The notes beneath the pieces are model-generated. The model worked only from the letters and a program-made list of their open reading frames with translations. It did not search any database and had not been told where the DNA came from. This document shows positions 8,446 through 17,003 of a stretch of 64,000 nucleotides of DNA, piece by piece (positions within the stretch are counted from its first letter, which is position 1; each line of letters opens with the position of its first letter). A program made the position numbers and the translations under genes. The stretch is from the IMG/VR virus record IMGVR_UViG_3300032116_021241, positions 39,947 through 103,946 of that record, one strand, 5' to 3'. The DNA comes from a virus.

Positions 8446-9261
8446 TTATTTAGTTTTTATAATAATATTTTCATCGTTAAAATCTGAAAATATCTTACAG
8501 TGTGAAATATCTGCAAATTTATTTGACAGTTTTGAATTTTTACTGAAATCGTCATGAACGCTGGATAAAAAATTATTAAAATCTAAATTACCCTCCTCTC
8601 CATATTTATGATCTTGATGTATAGAAAAAATTGTCTTAGTAACATCAATAGTAAATTGATTATTAGATATTGCATTAGATACAAGCCAATTATCATATCT
8701 CATTCTTGCAATATAAAAATCAGGAATATTATCAAATGTTTTTTCACTACATACGAAATAATCAATAGCACATGCTGGATTAAGAACACCATCATTTCTC
8801 AAATTAGAGATTAATTTTTTGCTCCAATCAGTATCTTCGAAATTTATAGGTTCAGGCGTTTTCCAACTGGTTCTTTGTCCTATAAAACAGAAATTTCTTG
8901 TATTAATTTGATCTATAATTTCGTTAATTGTTTTTGAAAAATCGTCAAATAATATCATGTCAGCATTTATCTGACAAATAAAATCGTTTTCAGATTTTAT
9001 TTCGCTGACTGCTTTCGAGTAAAGTGACCTAAAAGTAGGTATTTGTGTTGAAGGACTTTTTTCAAAATCTTTGATTATCTTTATTTTGTTTTCATTATTT
9101 TTAAGTTTATTTATTTCATCTTCAATATTTTCTTGGGTCAAAATAAAAATTTCTTTGTCAATATTCTTTAACAATAGCCAACTTTGAATAGCGTTTAATT
9201 GTCTAAATTTGAATACTTCATTAAAAGGTTTTATAGTTGTAACAAATATTACTTTTTTCAT
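8446..9261 (-). CDS. GT-A-type glycosyltransferase
   Basis: 271 residues. The N-terminal strand VIFVTTIKPF and the segment QLNAIQSWLLL resemble the start of GT-A enzymes acting on phage and capsule glycans. NDFICQINADMILFDDF (about residues 91-107) carries the metal- and sugar-nucleotide-binding acidic motif (NADMI in place of DxD). CAIDYFVCSE and MRYDNWLVSNA follow, with the D..D/N-W pattern of an acceptor pocket. It lies in the middle of the operon, 6 bases downstream of a methyltransferase gene. Donor and acceptor are unknown. Fold assignment comes from motif order only. Confidence 0.65.
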   Translation of the reverse strand: MKKVIFVTTIKPFNEVFKFRQLNAIQSWLLLKNIDKEIFILTQENIEDEINKLKNNENKIKIIKDFEKSPSTQIPTFRSLYSKAVSEIKSENDFICQINADMILFDDFSKTINEIIDQINTRNFCFIGQRTSWKTPEPINFEDTDWSKKLISNLRNDGVLNPACAIDYFVCSEKTFDNIPDFYIARMRYDNWLVSNAISNNQFTIDVTKTIFSIHQDHKYGEEGNLDFNNFLSSVHDDFSKNSKLSNKFADISHCKIFSDFNDENIIIKTK

Positions 9262-9267
9262 GCCAAT

Positions 9268-9891
9268 TTATTTTTTTTTATTTTTTGCAATCAAAAAACC
9301 ATTCCTATCATTTTCATCTTCTGCAATTATTTCATAATCAATATTGTTTTTCATAATTTTTGCAACTTCAATATTTTTCATCAAATTAGTATCGTCTAAA
9401 ATAAAATATTTAGATCTAGATTCCAATTTTTTAAATTCTGCAAAACTGCTAAATTCACCACCATCTAAAATTAAAACATCAATTTTATTAGGTAATTTGT
9501 CAATGATATTAGGTATTTTTTTATAATTTAAAATATCTTCTTTAAGCCATTTTTCTAAATGAAATCTAGCAATTTTATTAAAATATTCTGATCCAAGAGA
9601 ATCTTCATTTAATAATTCATTTAATTCAATTATTCTGCCTAACAATAAATTGAAATTATCAATTTTAGGAATATTTAATACAGCTTGATTGTACATGTCT
9701 TCATTAGATTCTATAGAGAAAACTTCATAATTTTCTTTAGATGAATCTATTATTGCATCATAAATACATTTTGTTGTCCCCAATCCATTCCAAGTGCCAA
9801 TGTCAACTATGATTTTATTTTCATCAAGTTTGCAAATATTATATATTAATTCTCCTAATTTGCTACCTCTGTTAATTTGGCCTAATTGCAT
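9268..9891 (-). CDS. Class I SAM-dependent methyltransferase-like protein
   Basis: 207 residues. KIIVDIGTWNGLGTTKCI (about residues 24-41) is motif I of a class I methyltransferase, and VFSIESNEDMYNQA (about 57-70) is the acidic strand-2 end with a tyrosine helix. IDVLILDGGEFSSFAEF (about 132-148) and YFILDDTNLMKN follow, which resembles the D-G-x(n)-DD metal site of TylF-like O-methyltransferases. It probably methylates a sugar hydroxyl. It starts at ATG 9891, 41 bases downstream of a family 2 glycosyltransferase gene. No key region is missing. Confidence 0.65.
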   Translation of the reverse strand: MQLGQINRGSKLGELIYNICKLDENKIIVDIGTWNGLGTTKCIYDAIIDSSKENYEVFSIESNEDMYNQAVLNIPKIDNFNLLLGRIIELNELLNEDSLGSEYFNKIARFHLEKWLKEDILNYKKIPNIIDKLPNKIDVLILDGGEFSSFAEFKKLESRSKYFILDDTNLMKNIEVAKIMKNNIDYEIIAEDENDRNGFLIAKNKKK

Positions 9892-9932
9892 ATATTATAA
9901 AATTTTTTTTGTAATATTAATTAATTAAACAA

Positions 9933-10754
9933 TTATAGTAAATATTTGTCTTGTATAATTTTAGGATGTTCTCCTATAAATTTTATATTGTGACAACCAA
10001 ATGGTTTATAATTTTTATCTTTATCAAATTTGTTCCATTCCTCTAAACATTTTTCGTTTTTATAAAAAGAAGCTTTGAATTTAACTTGATTTAATTCTAC
10101 GTAACTATAATGATATAATTTGATTCCTAATGCGAGTGTTTGGTCTCTAGTAAGTACTTTTCCTGTATTGCATACTGTATTATCACATACATAGTTAGGT
10201 GGTTCATGCGATATCCAATATGATTTACCCGGTACATTTCTGAATATTCTCATCCATGGTATTTGATTTGCCCATTTACTGTCAGTTTCATTTATACAAT
10301 AATCATAACCGCCAAAAAAATGATTTGCATAAAAATGCACAGCATCAATTTTCTTTTTCTCTAATATTAATAATAAAGACTCTATGTCTTCATGATGATA
10401 AAATTCATCTGAATCTAATTGCCAAATATAATCTCCGGTTGCAATTTTTGCATATTCATTACACATTTGAGTTTTACCATCCCAAAACCCTTTGGATTCA
10501 ATTAGTTTTATTTTATTTTGAGGATCAGGAAAAGATTTTATAATATCTAAAGTTCCATCATTTGATTTTCCATCATTTGTGAATTTACTTGTATCCCCAT
10601 CAAAATAATGATTTACTGCTTTTGTAGCTCCCTCTACTATTATAATTTCGTGTGCAAAGTCATAAATATTTTTAATGCAATTGTATAACATACCGTCTGG
10701 TAAGTTTTTTTCTGCATTAAAAACTATCATTCCAAAAGTAATTTTTATGCTCAT
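9933..10754 (-). CDS. Glycosyltransferase family 2-like
   Basis: 273 residues with a GT-A fold. TFGMIVFNAEKNLPDGM (residues 5-21) is the first nucleotide-binding strand, EIIIVEGAT the second, and SNDGTLDIIKSF the family 2 S-x-DGT-x-DI motif. GDYIWQLDSDEFYHHED (about residues 107-123) supplies the DxD metal site. WMRIFRN and the late histidine-rich KLYHYSYV complete the domain. It probably adds a hexose to a growing oligosaccharide in the cytoplasm, since no membrane segment is visible. The start ATG overlaps the stop of the upstream gene (ATGA). Confidence 0.82.
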   Translation of the reverse strand: MSIKITFGMIVFNAEKNLPDGMLYNCIKNIYDFAHEIIIVEGATKAVNHYFDGDTSKFTNDGKSNDGTLDIIKSFPDPQNKIKLIESKGFWDGKTQMCNEYAKIATGDYIWQLDSDEFYHHEDIESLLLILEKKKIDAVHFYANHFFGGYDYCINETDSKWANQIPWMRIFRNVPGKSYWISHEPPNYVCDNTVCNTGKVLTRDQTLALGIKLYHYSYVELNQVKFKASFYKNEKCLEEWNKFDKDKNYKPFGCHNIKFIGEHPKIIQDKYLL

Positions 10755-11536
10755 AATTTTGATTCTATATCTTCTATTGTATAGTTTAATAATTCTTTAT
10801 ATGTAAACAAACATTTATCACTTTTAAGATAATATTCATTGTTTTTTTCATATTCATTGAATCTGTCAAAATTTTCTGTTATATAATTATCATATCTTAA
10901 ATTAAAGTGATGATACAAATCTTTTATAAAATCATTGACAAAAATCATTCTGCCAGAACCTATGAGTTGATGCTTTTCCGCTATTAAAGAAGTTTTTACA
11001 ACTAATTTAGGATGTATTATATCTCTATAAAAATATGTGTTTCCTATTTGTGTTGGTTGTTTATTGATAATTGAATTAAATATTTTACCAAATAAAAAAT
11101 TTTCATTTCTATAAATCGAGTTGAAATTAAATGGAAACATTATTAAAACATTTCTATAAATTTCATTATTTTTTAAAATATAGTCAGTGATTTTAAATTT
11201 AGATGATAGATAACTAGTATTAAAGAATTTTATTTCTTTTTTCAAGTCTACGGGTCCTGAATATTGGTTCCATAATTCACATGTTGAATAAATTATTACT
11301 TTATTTGCCCTATCTTTAAAAAAATCTATAATTTTTAAAGTTAAAAAAAAATTAATGTCATCATATGTATTTTTATCTTCTAAAAACTTTCTTGATTCCC
11401 CAAAACATAAAAAAACTTTATCATAATTTTCATTTAAAGAATTGTAATTTATATTTCTAGATGAAATAAAATCGAAGTTTTCTTTTGGAAAATAATGTGA
11501 TAATTGTGAAGTATTGCCAATAACTAAATTTCTCAT
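10751..11536 (-). CDS. Degenerate SDR / sugar epimerase-like protein
   Basis: 261 residues that look like an extended short-chain dehydrogenase with eroded motifs. The N-terminus NLVIGNTSQLSHYF lacks the usual GxxGxxG (only GNTSQL remains). VIIYSTCELW keeps the catalytic Ser/Thr strand and TSYLSSKFKITDY keeps a YxxxK. The domain is short compared with the roughly 320 residues of sugar epimerases. It may bind a nucleotide sugar without normal NAD use, or be a reductase with an unusual cofactor pocket. The order Rossmann strand, S/T-C, YxxxK, HP-L is still recognisable. It is embedded between two glycosyltransferase-like genes with coupled starts. Confidence 0.55.
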   Translation of the reverse strand: MRNLVIGNTSQLSHYFPKENFDFISSRNINYNSLNENYDKVFLCFGESRKFLEDKNTYDDINFFLTLKIIDFFKDRANKVIIYSTCELWNQYSGPVDLKKEIKFFNTSYLSSKFKITDYILKNNEIYRNVLIMFPFNFNSIYRNENFLFGKIFNSIINKQPTQIGNTYFYRDIIHPKLVVKTSLIAEKHQLIGSGRMIFVNDFIKDLYHHFNLRYDNYITENFDRFNEYEKNNEYYLKSDKCLFTYKELLNYTIEDIESKL

Positions 11537-11540
11537 ACTC

Positions 11541-12608
11541 TTATTTATTGGATAATCTATTTAATAGATCTTTCCATTTATCTAAAATAAGATTTTTTCT
11601 TTTTAAATTAAACTCTTCCATTTTATTACTGATTGAATCAAGATCTGTATTTTTTATTTTATATTTTAAATCGTCAAATGAATCAAAATAAGTTATGTAT
11701 GGCATCCATTCTTGATTATAAAAATCAGACAACTCGATCCATCTTCTAATATTTTCAGTATTATTATAGTCATTTGGATCATCATTTTTTTTGTTATTAA
11801 ACAAAATGGATCCGGAAGGCAAATTGAATACTTGATTCCAAGTTAATTCAGATAAAACACCATTGTTTTTATGTTCTTTAAACAGCTCTAACATAAAATT
11901 TATGCTAGGTACAAATAATGGTATATTTGCAGTATAATGTTCAAATATTGACATTATAGAACAGTTATATGGTATCAGAACTATTCCTTTAAAGTTTGCT
12001 AAATCTTGCCAATCATATTTGCCTAAAAGTTTTTTATTAAAAAATTCAGAACCCAAATTTATATCTAATTTGCTCGAATAGAGGAATTTTTTATTTATGG
12101 GATCGTATTTGCTTTTAGTGTATTCACAAATATTTGGTATATAATTACAATCTTTTTCGACAAAATATTCAAAATATTTTTTATCATATAAAGAATTAGA
12201 TACTGGAAAAATAATATTTTTATCTATATTTTTTCTTAGAAAGTTATTAAACTTAATCCAATTGTTTTGATTATTGTGAAAAGGAACTTCATATCTTATT
12301 GGAATTTGTATTATGATAGGTTTTTCAAATTTTTCAAATAACATTGAAAAAGATGGTGGATATGTCAATACAAAACCATCATATTCACTTAATTCTTCTT
12401 TGTAAGTATTATAAAAATCATCTGCTAATTTTTGATCCAAATTCCACCAATTATTTGAGTTAATAACTTCTATTTGATCGGGGTTTTTACCGAAAATCCA
12501 GTTGTGTCCAGAAATTGATTTACTATCAATTGAGTGTCCTAAATCTTCAAATATTTTTTTTAAATCTGCTATAACAGATATGTGGCAGTCTAAATTGAAA
12601 AATTTCAT
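11541..12608 (-). CDS. Putative glycosyltransferase, GT-B-like, unknown family
   Basis: 355 residues without a confident family match. It opens with FFNLDCHISVIADLKKIFED, a strand-helix unit with a histidine as in GT-B N-domains. In the middle it has YDGFVLTYPPSFSML and KPIIIQIPIRYE. The C-terminal half has FKGIVLIPYNCSIMSIFEHY (about residues 229-248), where the E-H-Y after a Ser-rich turn resembles the donor-binding E of GT4-like proteins, followed by NIPLFVPS. Context in a glycan operon, with both ends overlapping or abutting neighbours, supports a transferase. It could equally be a glycan-binding or regulatory protein. Confidence 0.5.
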   Translation of the reverse strand: MKFFNLDCHISVIADLKKIFEDLGHSIDSKSISGHNWIFGKNPDQIEVINSNNWWNLDQKLADDFYNTYKEELSEYDGFVLTYPPSFSMLFEKFEKPIIIQIPIRYEVPFHNNQNNWIKFNNFLRKNIDKNIIFPVSNSLYDKKYFEYFVEKDCNYIPNICEYTKSKYDPINKKFLYSSKLDINLGSEFFNKKLLGKYDWQDLANFKGIVLIPYNCSIMSIFEHYTANIPLFVPSINFMLELFKEHKNNGVLSELTWNQVFNLPSGSILFNNKKNDDPNDYNNTENIRRWIELSDFYNQEWMPYITYFDSFDDLKYKIKNTDLDSISNKMEEFNLKRKNLILDKWKDLLNRLSNK

Positions 12609-13294
12609 AATTGATTTGTTTGTTTTAAATAATTCTTTAGCAATTCAGTGTGTTCGGGTACATTGTTGTTTTTTTCATCAAATACTTCTCCAACAAATTC
12701 TAATTCTTTCCTTGGTGTAGGAAAAGGAAGATTGCATGGAAAATTAAATATTTCATCGTGACATATATGACTTTTAAAATATTTTCTATATAAATCAGTC
12801 AAAAAAATTTGATCATCCATGTACTTGAAATCTGGTTTTATTTCTAAGAATTTAATTATTGCATCCTTCATATTAAAATCAAATGAGTTCAATAATCCCC
12901 ATGTTCCTCCTAAAATTTGAATTCCATGACTTGGATGATCTCTCATTATATGTAATTTTTTATCTGTTTCTATCCATTCGTCTACAGCATATTTTTCTCT
13001 GAAGTTTAGTCTTGAATCAGTGTCTCTAACAATAAATCTTTCAACACTTTTATCATCATATACTAGAAATCTCCAAAACATTCCATGATTGTCCATTCCT
13101 GAATTTGTCATATCTACAAGTTCAATCTTTAAATCTCTTAACTCGTCAATATATTTTTCTGGAACTGAATTGTCATAATATATTCGACAGATCCAATCTG
13201 GATATATAAGTGGTTGCAATTTGACATTTTCGATTGCCCCAATACAATATTTCGGATTTTCTCCGTACAAACTGAAACTTATAATTTTTTTCAT
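12605..13294 (-). CDS. GT-A-type glycosyltransferase with DTD motif
   Basis: 229 residues from the ATG at 13294, which follows the upstream stop codon by one base; a longer reading from 13312 would need GTG. ISFSLYGENPKYCIGAIENV is the first strand and helix, WICRIYYD the second strand. ERFIVRDTDSRLNFREK (about residues 87-103) carries the DxD motif (DTD) with the RxxD-S-R pattern seen in capsule transferases. The next segment, MRDHPSHGIQILGGTWGL, contains the H and GG turn found in the same group. It is probably a hexosyltransferase in the encoded pathway. Its 3' end overlaps the next gene by ATGA. Confidence 0.7.
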   Translation of the reverse strand: MKKIISFSLYGENPKYCIGAIENVKLQPLIYPDWICRIYYDNSVPEKYIDELRDLKIELVDMTNSGMDNHGMFWRFLVYDDKSVERFIVRDTDSRLNFREKYAVDEWIETDKKLHIMRDHPSHGIQILGGTWGLLNSFDFNMKDAIIKFLEIKPDFKYMDDQIFLTDLYRKYFKSHICHDEIFNFPCNLPFPTPRKELEFVGEVFDEKNNNVPEHTELLKNYLKQTNQL

Positions 13295-13295
13295 T

Positions 13296-14120
13296 TTACC
13301 AATAGCAGCCACCCTCTACCATTTTAAATTTTTCTGGAATTTCTATATCAAAAGGTCTTCTCCAATGTTCATTATAGAATTTATTGATATTTTTATTTTC
13401 GTCCCATCTTTTTCCTTTTATTCCAAATAATATTTGAGTCGCACCACCAACATAAATTCCAGATTTTTTCATTTCATTTTTTATGAAATTTAATAATGGT
13501 AGCCCATATGAACCACAACCAAGTAAGGCTATATCGAAATTTAATTCTGAAATTTCTTTCTTCATTATTTCGAGAGATTCTTTCCAGCTTGAATGAGGCC
13601 CTTCAGCACCAACAGATTGTACTGAAGTATAATTTATAAGATTAAATTTAGGTAACATTTTTCCATCTGGCCAAATTTTTTCTCTTTTTTTATATTGATA
13701 TCTTATTGATTGACTAAATGGATTTATAATTAATACATTCTTACCTTCTAGTTCTTGACTCCATGGATCATCAAAGTAATAAGGCTCAACTATTTTGAAT
13801 CCTACTTTTGTTGAATTAGGAGAAAGTTTTTCGAATATTTTATGTTGTATATTATCTATCATACTTCCATTCCATACCACTTGTAGATCTCCACAAGCTA
13901 TTCCCTTTGAGTATTCTTCGAAAAAATCTTCTATTTTACCCCCATAAAATCCTGCTTGAATTGAAAGATAATATAATTGTTCATCTGTCACTTTTAAACC
14001 AGATAAAATTTGATTAGTCACAATTGTTTCAAAACCTGTTGCTATTCTCGAAACTGCAAAAAGTTTATTGTTCTTAATATTTTGTTTAATTATTTCGTTC
14101 CCTTCTATTTCAGTTATCAT
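13296..14120 (-). CDS. GT-D-like / polysaccharide-synthesis protein
   Basis: 274 residues from ATG 14120; an earlier in-frame codon at 14126 is TTG. RIATGFETIV (about residues 25-34) and the CGDLQVVW segment (about 75-82) with its acidic GD are followed by KNVLIINPFSQSI and FDIALLGCGSYGLPLLNFI (about 196-214). GIYVGGATQILFGIKGKRW (about 222-240) comes after that. These last two segments are highly characteristic of a capsule-associated family with GT-D-like features (DUF1792-related folds). Enzymatic activity is not proven from sequence. It lies within the operon, 1 base upstream of a GT-A gene. Confidence 0.55.
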   Translation of the reverse strand: MITEIEGNEIIKQNIKNNKLFAVSRIATGFETIVTNQILSGLKVTDEQLYYLSIQAGFYGGKIEDFFEEYSKGIACGDLQVVWNGSMIDNIQHKIFEKLSPNSTKVGFKIVEPYYFDDPWSQELEGKNVLIINPFSQSIRYQYKKREKIWPDGKMLPKFNLINYTSVQSVGAEGPHSSWKESLEIMKKEISELNFDIALLGCGSYGLPLLNFIKNEMKKSGIYVGGATQILFGIKGKRWDENKNINKFYNEHWRRPFDIEIPEKFKMVEGGCYW

Positions 14121-14122
14121 GA

Positions 14123-14746
14123 TCAAATTATTTTTTTATTAATACAAAAGCATTGATATGGTTTTTGACTATCGTAACTTACTTTTTTCATATTTTCTAA
14201 ATCAATACAAGTTAATTCATATTTTTTTATAATTAAATCTTTTATAATGTCCCAATCTTGTTGTAAATGACATTCAACCAAGATATATTTTGTTTTATAG
14301 ATTATTTTTTCTAATCCCTCAAGAACAAATTTTTCTGCTCCTTCAACATCAATTTTAATTAGTTTAATAGATTCTTCATTCGAAAAAAAAGTATCGAGCC
14401 TTATTGATTCAACTTTTCCAGCTATTGGGTTTTCTACAAAATTCATGTCATGTCCAATTATATTATTTGTCCACGCATCTTTGCCTTTATAATAATTTAT
14501 GATAGAATTTTCATTAGACACTGCTTTATTGTGTATGATTACATTTTGATTATTTTCAAATCTATTCAATAAAACTTTTGTTGTATCAGGGTCTAATTCA
14601 AAAGAATAAATTTTTCCTGTATTTTCTAGATTTTTCAAAAAAAATTCAGTGTAATCTCCATAATTAGCACCTACATCAATTATAATATCACCTTTTTCGA
14701 TGAATGATTTTAGAAATTCAAAATTTCTTATGTCGTTGTGGTCCAT
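14123..14746 (-). CDS. FkbM-family methyltransferase
   Basis: 207 residues, the clearest FkbM protein in the operon. GDIIIDVGANYGDYTEFFLK (about residues 18-37) is motif I, IYSFELDPDTTKVLL the strand-2 motif with the acidic end, and IRLDTFFSNEESIKLIKIDVEGAEKFVLEGL (positions about 120-150) holds the family hallmark IDVEGAE. The length is typical for a single FkbM domain. It is expected to O-methylate a sugar residue. The start overlaps the end of the upstream glycosyltransferase gene by 19 bases. No signal peptide is seen, so it acts in the cytoplasm. Confidence 0.9.
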   Translation of the reverse strand: MDHNDIRNFEFLKSFIEKGDIIIDVGANYGDYTEFFLKNLENTGKIYSFELDPDTTKVLLNRFENNQNVIIHNKAVSNENSIINYYKGKDAWTNNIIGHDMNFVENPIAGKVESIRLDTFFSNEESIKLIKIDVEGAEKFVLEGLEKIIYKTKYILVECHLQQDWDIIKDLIIKKYELTCIDLENMKKVSYDSQKPYQCFCINKKII

Positions 14747-15408
14747 TGTATAAAAAAATTTTCTTTTTTTCTTTTTTCGTAATTTAATTTATCAATATTG
14801 TTAAATGAATCATTTTTAATTTGTAGTGGATCCCATATTTCGCCTAACCAAACTGGATGTTCGTGCTTAATAATAACATGAGGTATATATTTTACTTTTT
14901 TCAGAATTTTGGATATATCTGTAAATTCAGTATCACACCAAAGAGATATATAGGTTGGGTTGTAGATGTAATTAAATCTTTTATAATATTTTTTCCCTAA
15001 AATACAAAGTGTATTAAGATTGTTTCCTTGATATCCGTCATTGAACCAAAGAACACCGTCAGTATCTGGAAAAAACTTGTTAAAGCTTTGTCTAATTATT
15101 GTATCATATCCTTTTTCTTGAGGTATCATATCATCTGAAGCTAGTAGAATAATGTCATAATCCTCATCATTCATATCAGCATTAATAGCTTCAACTTTAT
15201 TTTTGTTATTCCCAAAGAAAAATTCTAAATTTTTATACTCTTTAAATTTATTAATAACATTGTCACAATTCATGGATAAATCATCAGAATCACAACTTAT
15301 TATGAAACGGGTTTTTGACAATTCATCTAGCAATTCATAATATTTATCTAAAACTGAAAAAAACTTATCCGGTCTTGATCTTGTTGGAAATTTAATTAAT
15401 AAATTCAT
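14728..15408 (-). CDS. Glycosyltransferase family 2-like (GT-A)
   Basis: 226 residues. LLIKFPTRSRPDKFFSVLD (residues 3-21) is a GT2-like first strand with the T-R-x-R-P turn, and FIISCDSDD the second strand. NKVEAINADM matches the NxAxNxxM donor segment. YDIILLASDDMIPQEKG (about residues 82-98) supplies the metal-binding ASDDM motif. VLWFNDGYQG and the late HEHPVW segment resemble family 2 enzymes acting on capsule or phage glycans. The start ATG lies 17 bases inside the upstream gene, so translation is probably coupled. Confidence 0.75.
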   Translation of the reverse strand: MNLLIKFPTRSRPDKFFSVLDKYYELLDELSKTRFIISCDSDDLSMNCDNVINKFKEYKNLEFFFGNNKNKVEAINADMNDEDYDIILLASDDMIPQEKGYDTIIRQSFNKFFPDTDGVLWFNDGYQGNNLNTLCILGKKYYKRFNYIYNPTYISLWCDTEFTDISKILKKVKYIPHVIIKHEHPVWLGEIWDPLQIKNDSFNNIDKLNYEKRKKENFFIQWTTTT

Positions 15409-16096
15409 TAGTTATTTTTGATTCTATAATAAATTTAGTTCTGTCTATTTTTAGACTATTATAATCAAAATTAATAATTTCTTCCTTATTTTCAAAAATA
15501 ACTTCTATTATTTTATTTTTATTGAAACATGACATGATATTTTTAGGATAATTATCAAAGATTTGTAAGTTATTCTCCAGTTCTAGTGGGTTTTCAAAAT
15601 TTATATTTTTTATAAATTTTAATAATTCTTTGCCTCTATATACTGTTCCGTCTAAATTTAATGGATAACCAAAATCCATATAGTGAACCGACCAATCCCA
15701 GTATAATAAATTGTTTTTTTCTTCTATAGGTTTAAAAATATTGTCACAATTCATATTTGAACAAAAAGTAATATTTTTCCCTAAGGATAAACTAAAACAA
15801 AAAACTTCATCATTTTTTAGACAATTATCAATTTCCTCTATACGAAATTCATCGTAACATAGTTTATTTTCATCAAGGATCATATAATTGATACTTGTAT
15901 TTTCATTAATTTCTGAAATTAAATCATTCTTTAAATTATTGGTTTTTATTATTTTACATCCCAATATTTCAGTATATAATTTATTGTTTTGATCAAAAAT
16001 TACAATTTGATTATCACCAATCGCTTTTTGATTTAAACTTTTAATTAGAATGTTTAAATTCTCTTTATTTTTATTAAAAAAAATTATAGTTTTCAT
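15392..16096 (-). CDS. Glycosyltransferase-like protein (GT-A remnant)
   Basis: 234 residues. The protein starts with a strand TIIFFNKNKENLNILIKSL that resembles a GT-A N-terminus. It continues with INYMILDENKLCYDEFRIEE (about residues 89-108), where LDENK may stand for the DxD site, and VFCFSLSLGKNI. LLYWDWSVHYMDFGYPLNLDGTVYRGKEL resembles the acceptor-side segment of transferases in this type of cluster (YPLxxDGxxYR). The motifs are weak and the usual two-strand donor site is not obvious, so it may be a degenerate or regulatory transferase. It is coupled to the upstream gene by ATGA. Confidence 0.5.
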   Translation of the reverse strand: MKTIIFFNKNKENLNILIKSLNQKAIGDNQIVIFDQNNKLYTEILGCKIIKTNNLKNDLISEINENTSINYMILDENKLCYDEFRIEEIDNCLKNDEVFCFSLSLGKNITFCSNMNCDNIFKPIEEKNNLLYWDWSVHYMDFGYPLNLDGTVYRGKELLKFIKNINFENPLELENNLQIFDNYPKNIMSCFNKNKIIEVIFENKEEIINFDYNSLKIDRTKFIIESKITNEFIN

Positions 16097-16923
16097 GCTT
16101 TTAATTGTTTTTTATTTTGAATTATTTCTAAAGTATCATAATAAAGATCGGAATTAATTTTTTCCGAATTTAAAGGATTGTCAATATTATAAAAATACAT
16201 TACATCGCTTATGTGAAATGTTTTTTCAAATCCTGCCAAATCAGCCAAAGGATAAAATAATGCATAGTTAGAACAGGTTGAAAACCATTCACCTTTATCA
16301 TCAGTAAAATATTCGAATTTCGGGTCTAATTGACAAAATTTATCATAAAGTGATTTTCTAAAAGTAATTGGATGGGAAAATTTAGGTGTTATTCTTCTTA
16401 ATATAGGAAATTCTTTTTCTTGATAAGTGGTAGAATAGCATTTTTTACCATCTGTCAATTTAGAAGATCCATAAGTCATCAAACAATCTTTTTCATTATA
16501 GATTTCATTTATTTTTTTTAGAACGTTTTTATTTGATAACCAGTCGTCACCATATAAAATAAAAATAATATCATCAGGATCCGTCGAAGCATTTATAATA
16601 GCATTGTGAATATTCGGTAGAGCAGTAAGTCTTCTACTTGATTTCCAAGCATTTACCTTTAAACATTTGGTTATTTCTAGTATGGGATGAATTTCGGTGA
16701 TTATTAATTCTCCTTTTTCATCCCTGACAGGTTCATTTTTATCATCTGTCTGGTAAATACAAGCAGGTATTTTATTATAGCTATCGTCATTTGAAAAATC
16801 GTCTATAAATAAAACTTCATAATTATCATAATCTTGAGTCAGTACTGAATTAACACACATGTCAAAATAATCTCCGGGATTATGCAAGGGAATGATGACC
16901 TTAATTTTGTTATTTTTTATCAT
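16093..16923 (-). CDS. Glycosyltransferase family 2, first gene of the glycan operon
   Basis: 276 residues. IKVIIPLHNPGDYFDMCVNS (residues 7-26) and YEVLFIDDFSNDDSYN (about 33-48) are the two nucleotide-binding strands of family 2. DDIIFILYGDDWLSNKNVL (about 115-133) contains the DD metal motif, and FSHPITFRKSLYDKF the acceptor-loop segment. Between the second strand and the metal site is an insert of about 40 residues rich in charged residues. It is the promoter-proximal gene of the 17-kb minus-strand run; upstream lies only an 80-base divergent region shared with the plus-strand gene at 17004. Donor and acceptor are unknown. Confidence 0.85.
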   Translation of the reverse strand: MIKNNKIKVIIPLHNPGDYFDMCVNSVLTQDYDNYEVLFIDDFSNDDSYNKIPACIYQTDDKNEPVRDEKGELIITEIHPILEITKCLKVNAWKSSRRLTALPNIHNAIINASTDPDDIIFILYGDDWLSNKNVLKKINEIYNEKDCLMTYGSSKLTDGKKCYSTTYQEKEFPILRRITPKFSHPITFRKSLYDKFCQLDPKFEYFTDDKGEWFSTCSNYALFYPLADLAGFEKTFHISDVMYFYNIDNPLNSEKINSDLYYDTLEIIQNKKQLKA

Positions 16924-17003
16924 GCATTAAAATTATAAGCAAACTTTTTAATTGAAATAATTGATTTTAAAAAAATTGTAATATTTATAAGAAAATATTT
17001 AAC
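16924..17003. promoter_or_regulatory. Divergent promoter region
   Basis: An 80-base AT-rich gap between the first gene of the minus-strand glycan operon and the plus-strand gene at 17004. It must drive at least the 17-kb operon. On the plus side a TATTTATAA element lies about 15 bases before the ATG. On the minus side AGTTTGC resembles part of a Bacteroidota -7 element, but the leading TA is missing. No convincing -33 is visible. Confidence 0.4.

Noticed and set aside
13294-13312. Longer start for the 12605-13294 gene
   Set aside because: The codon at 13312 is GTG; the ATG at 13294 follows the upstream TAA by one base, the pattern used throughout the operon.
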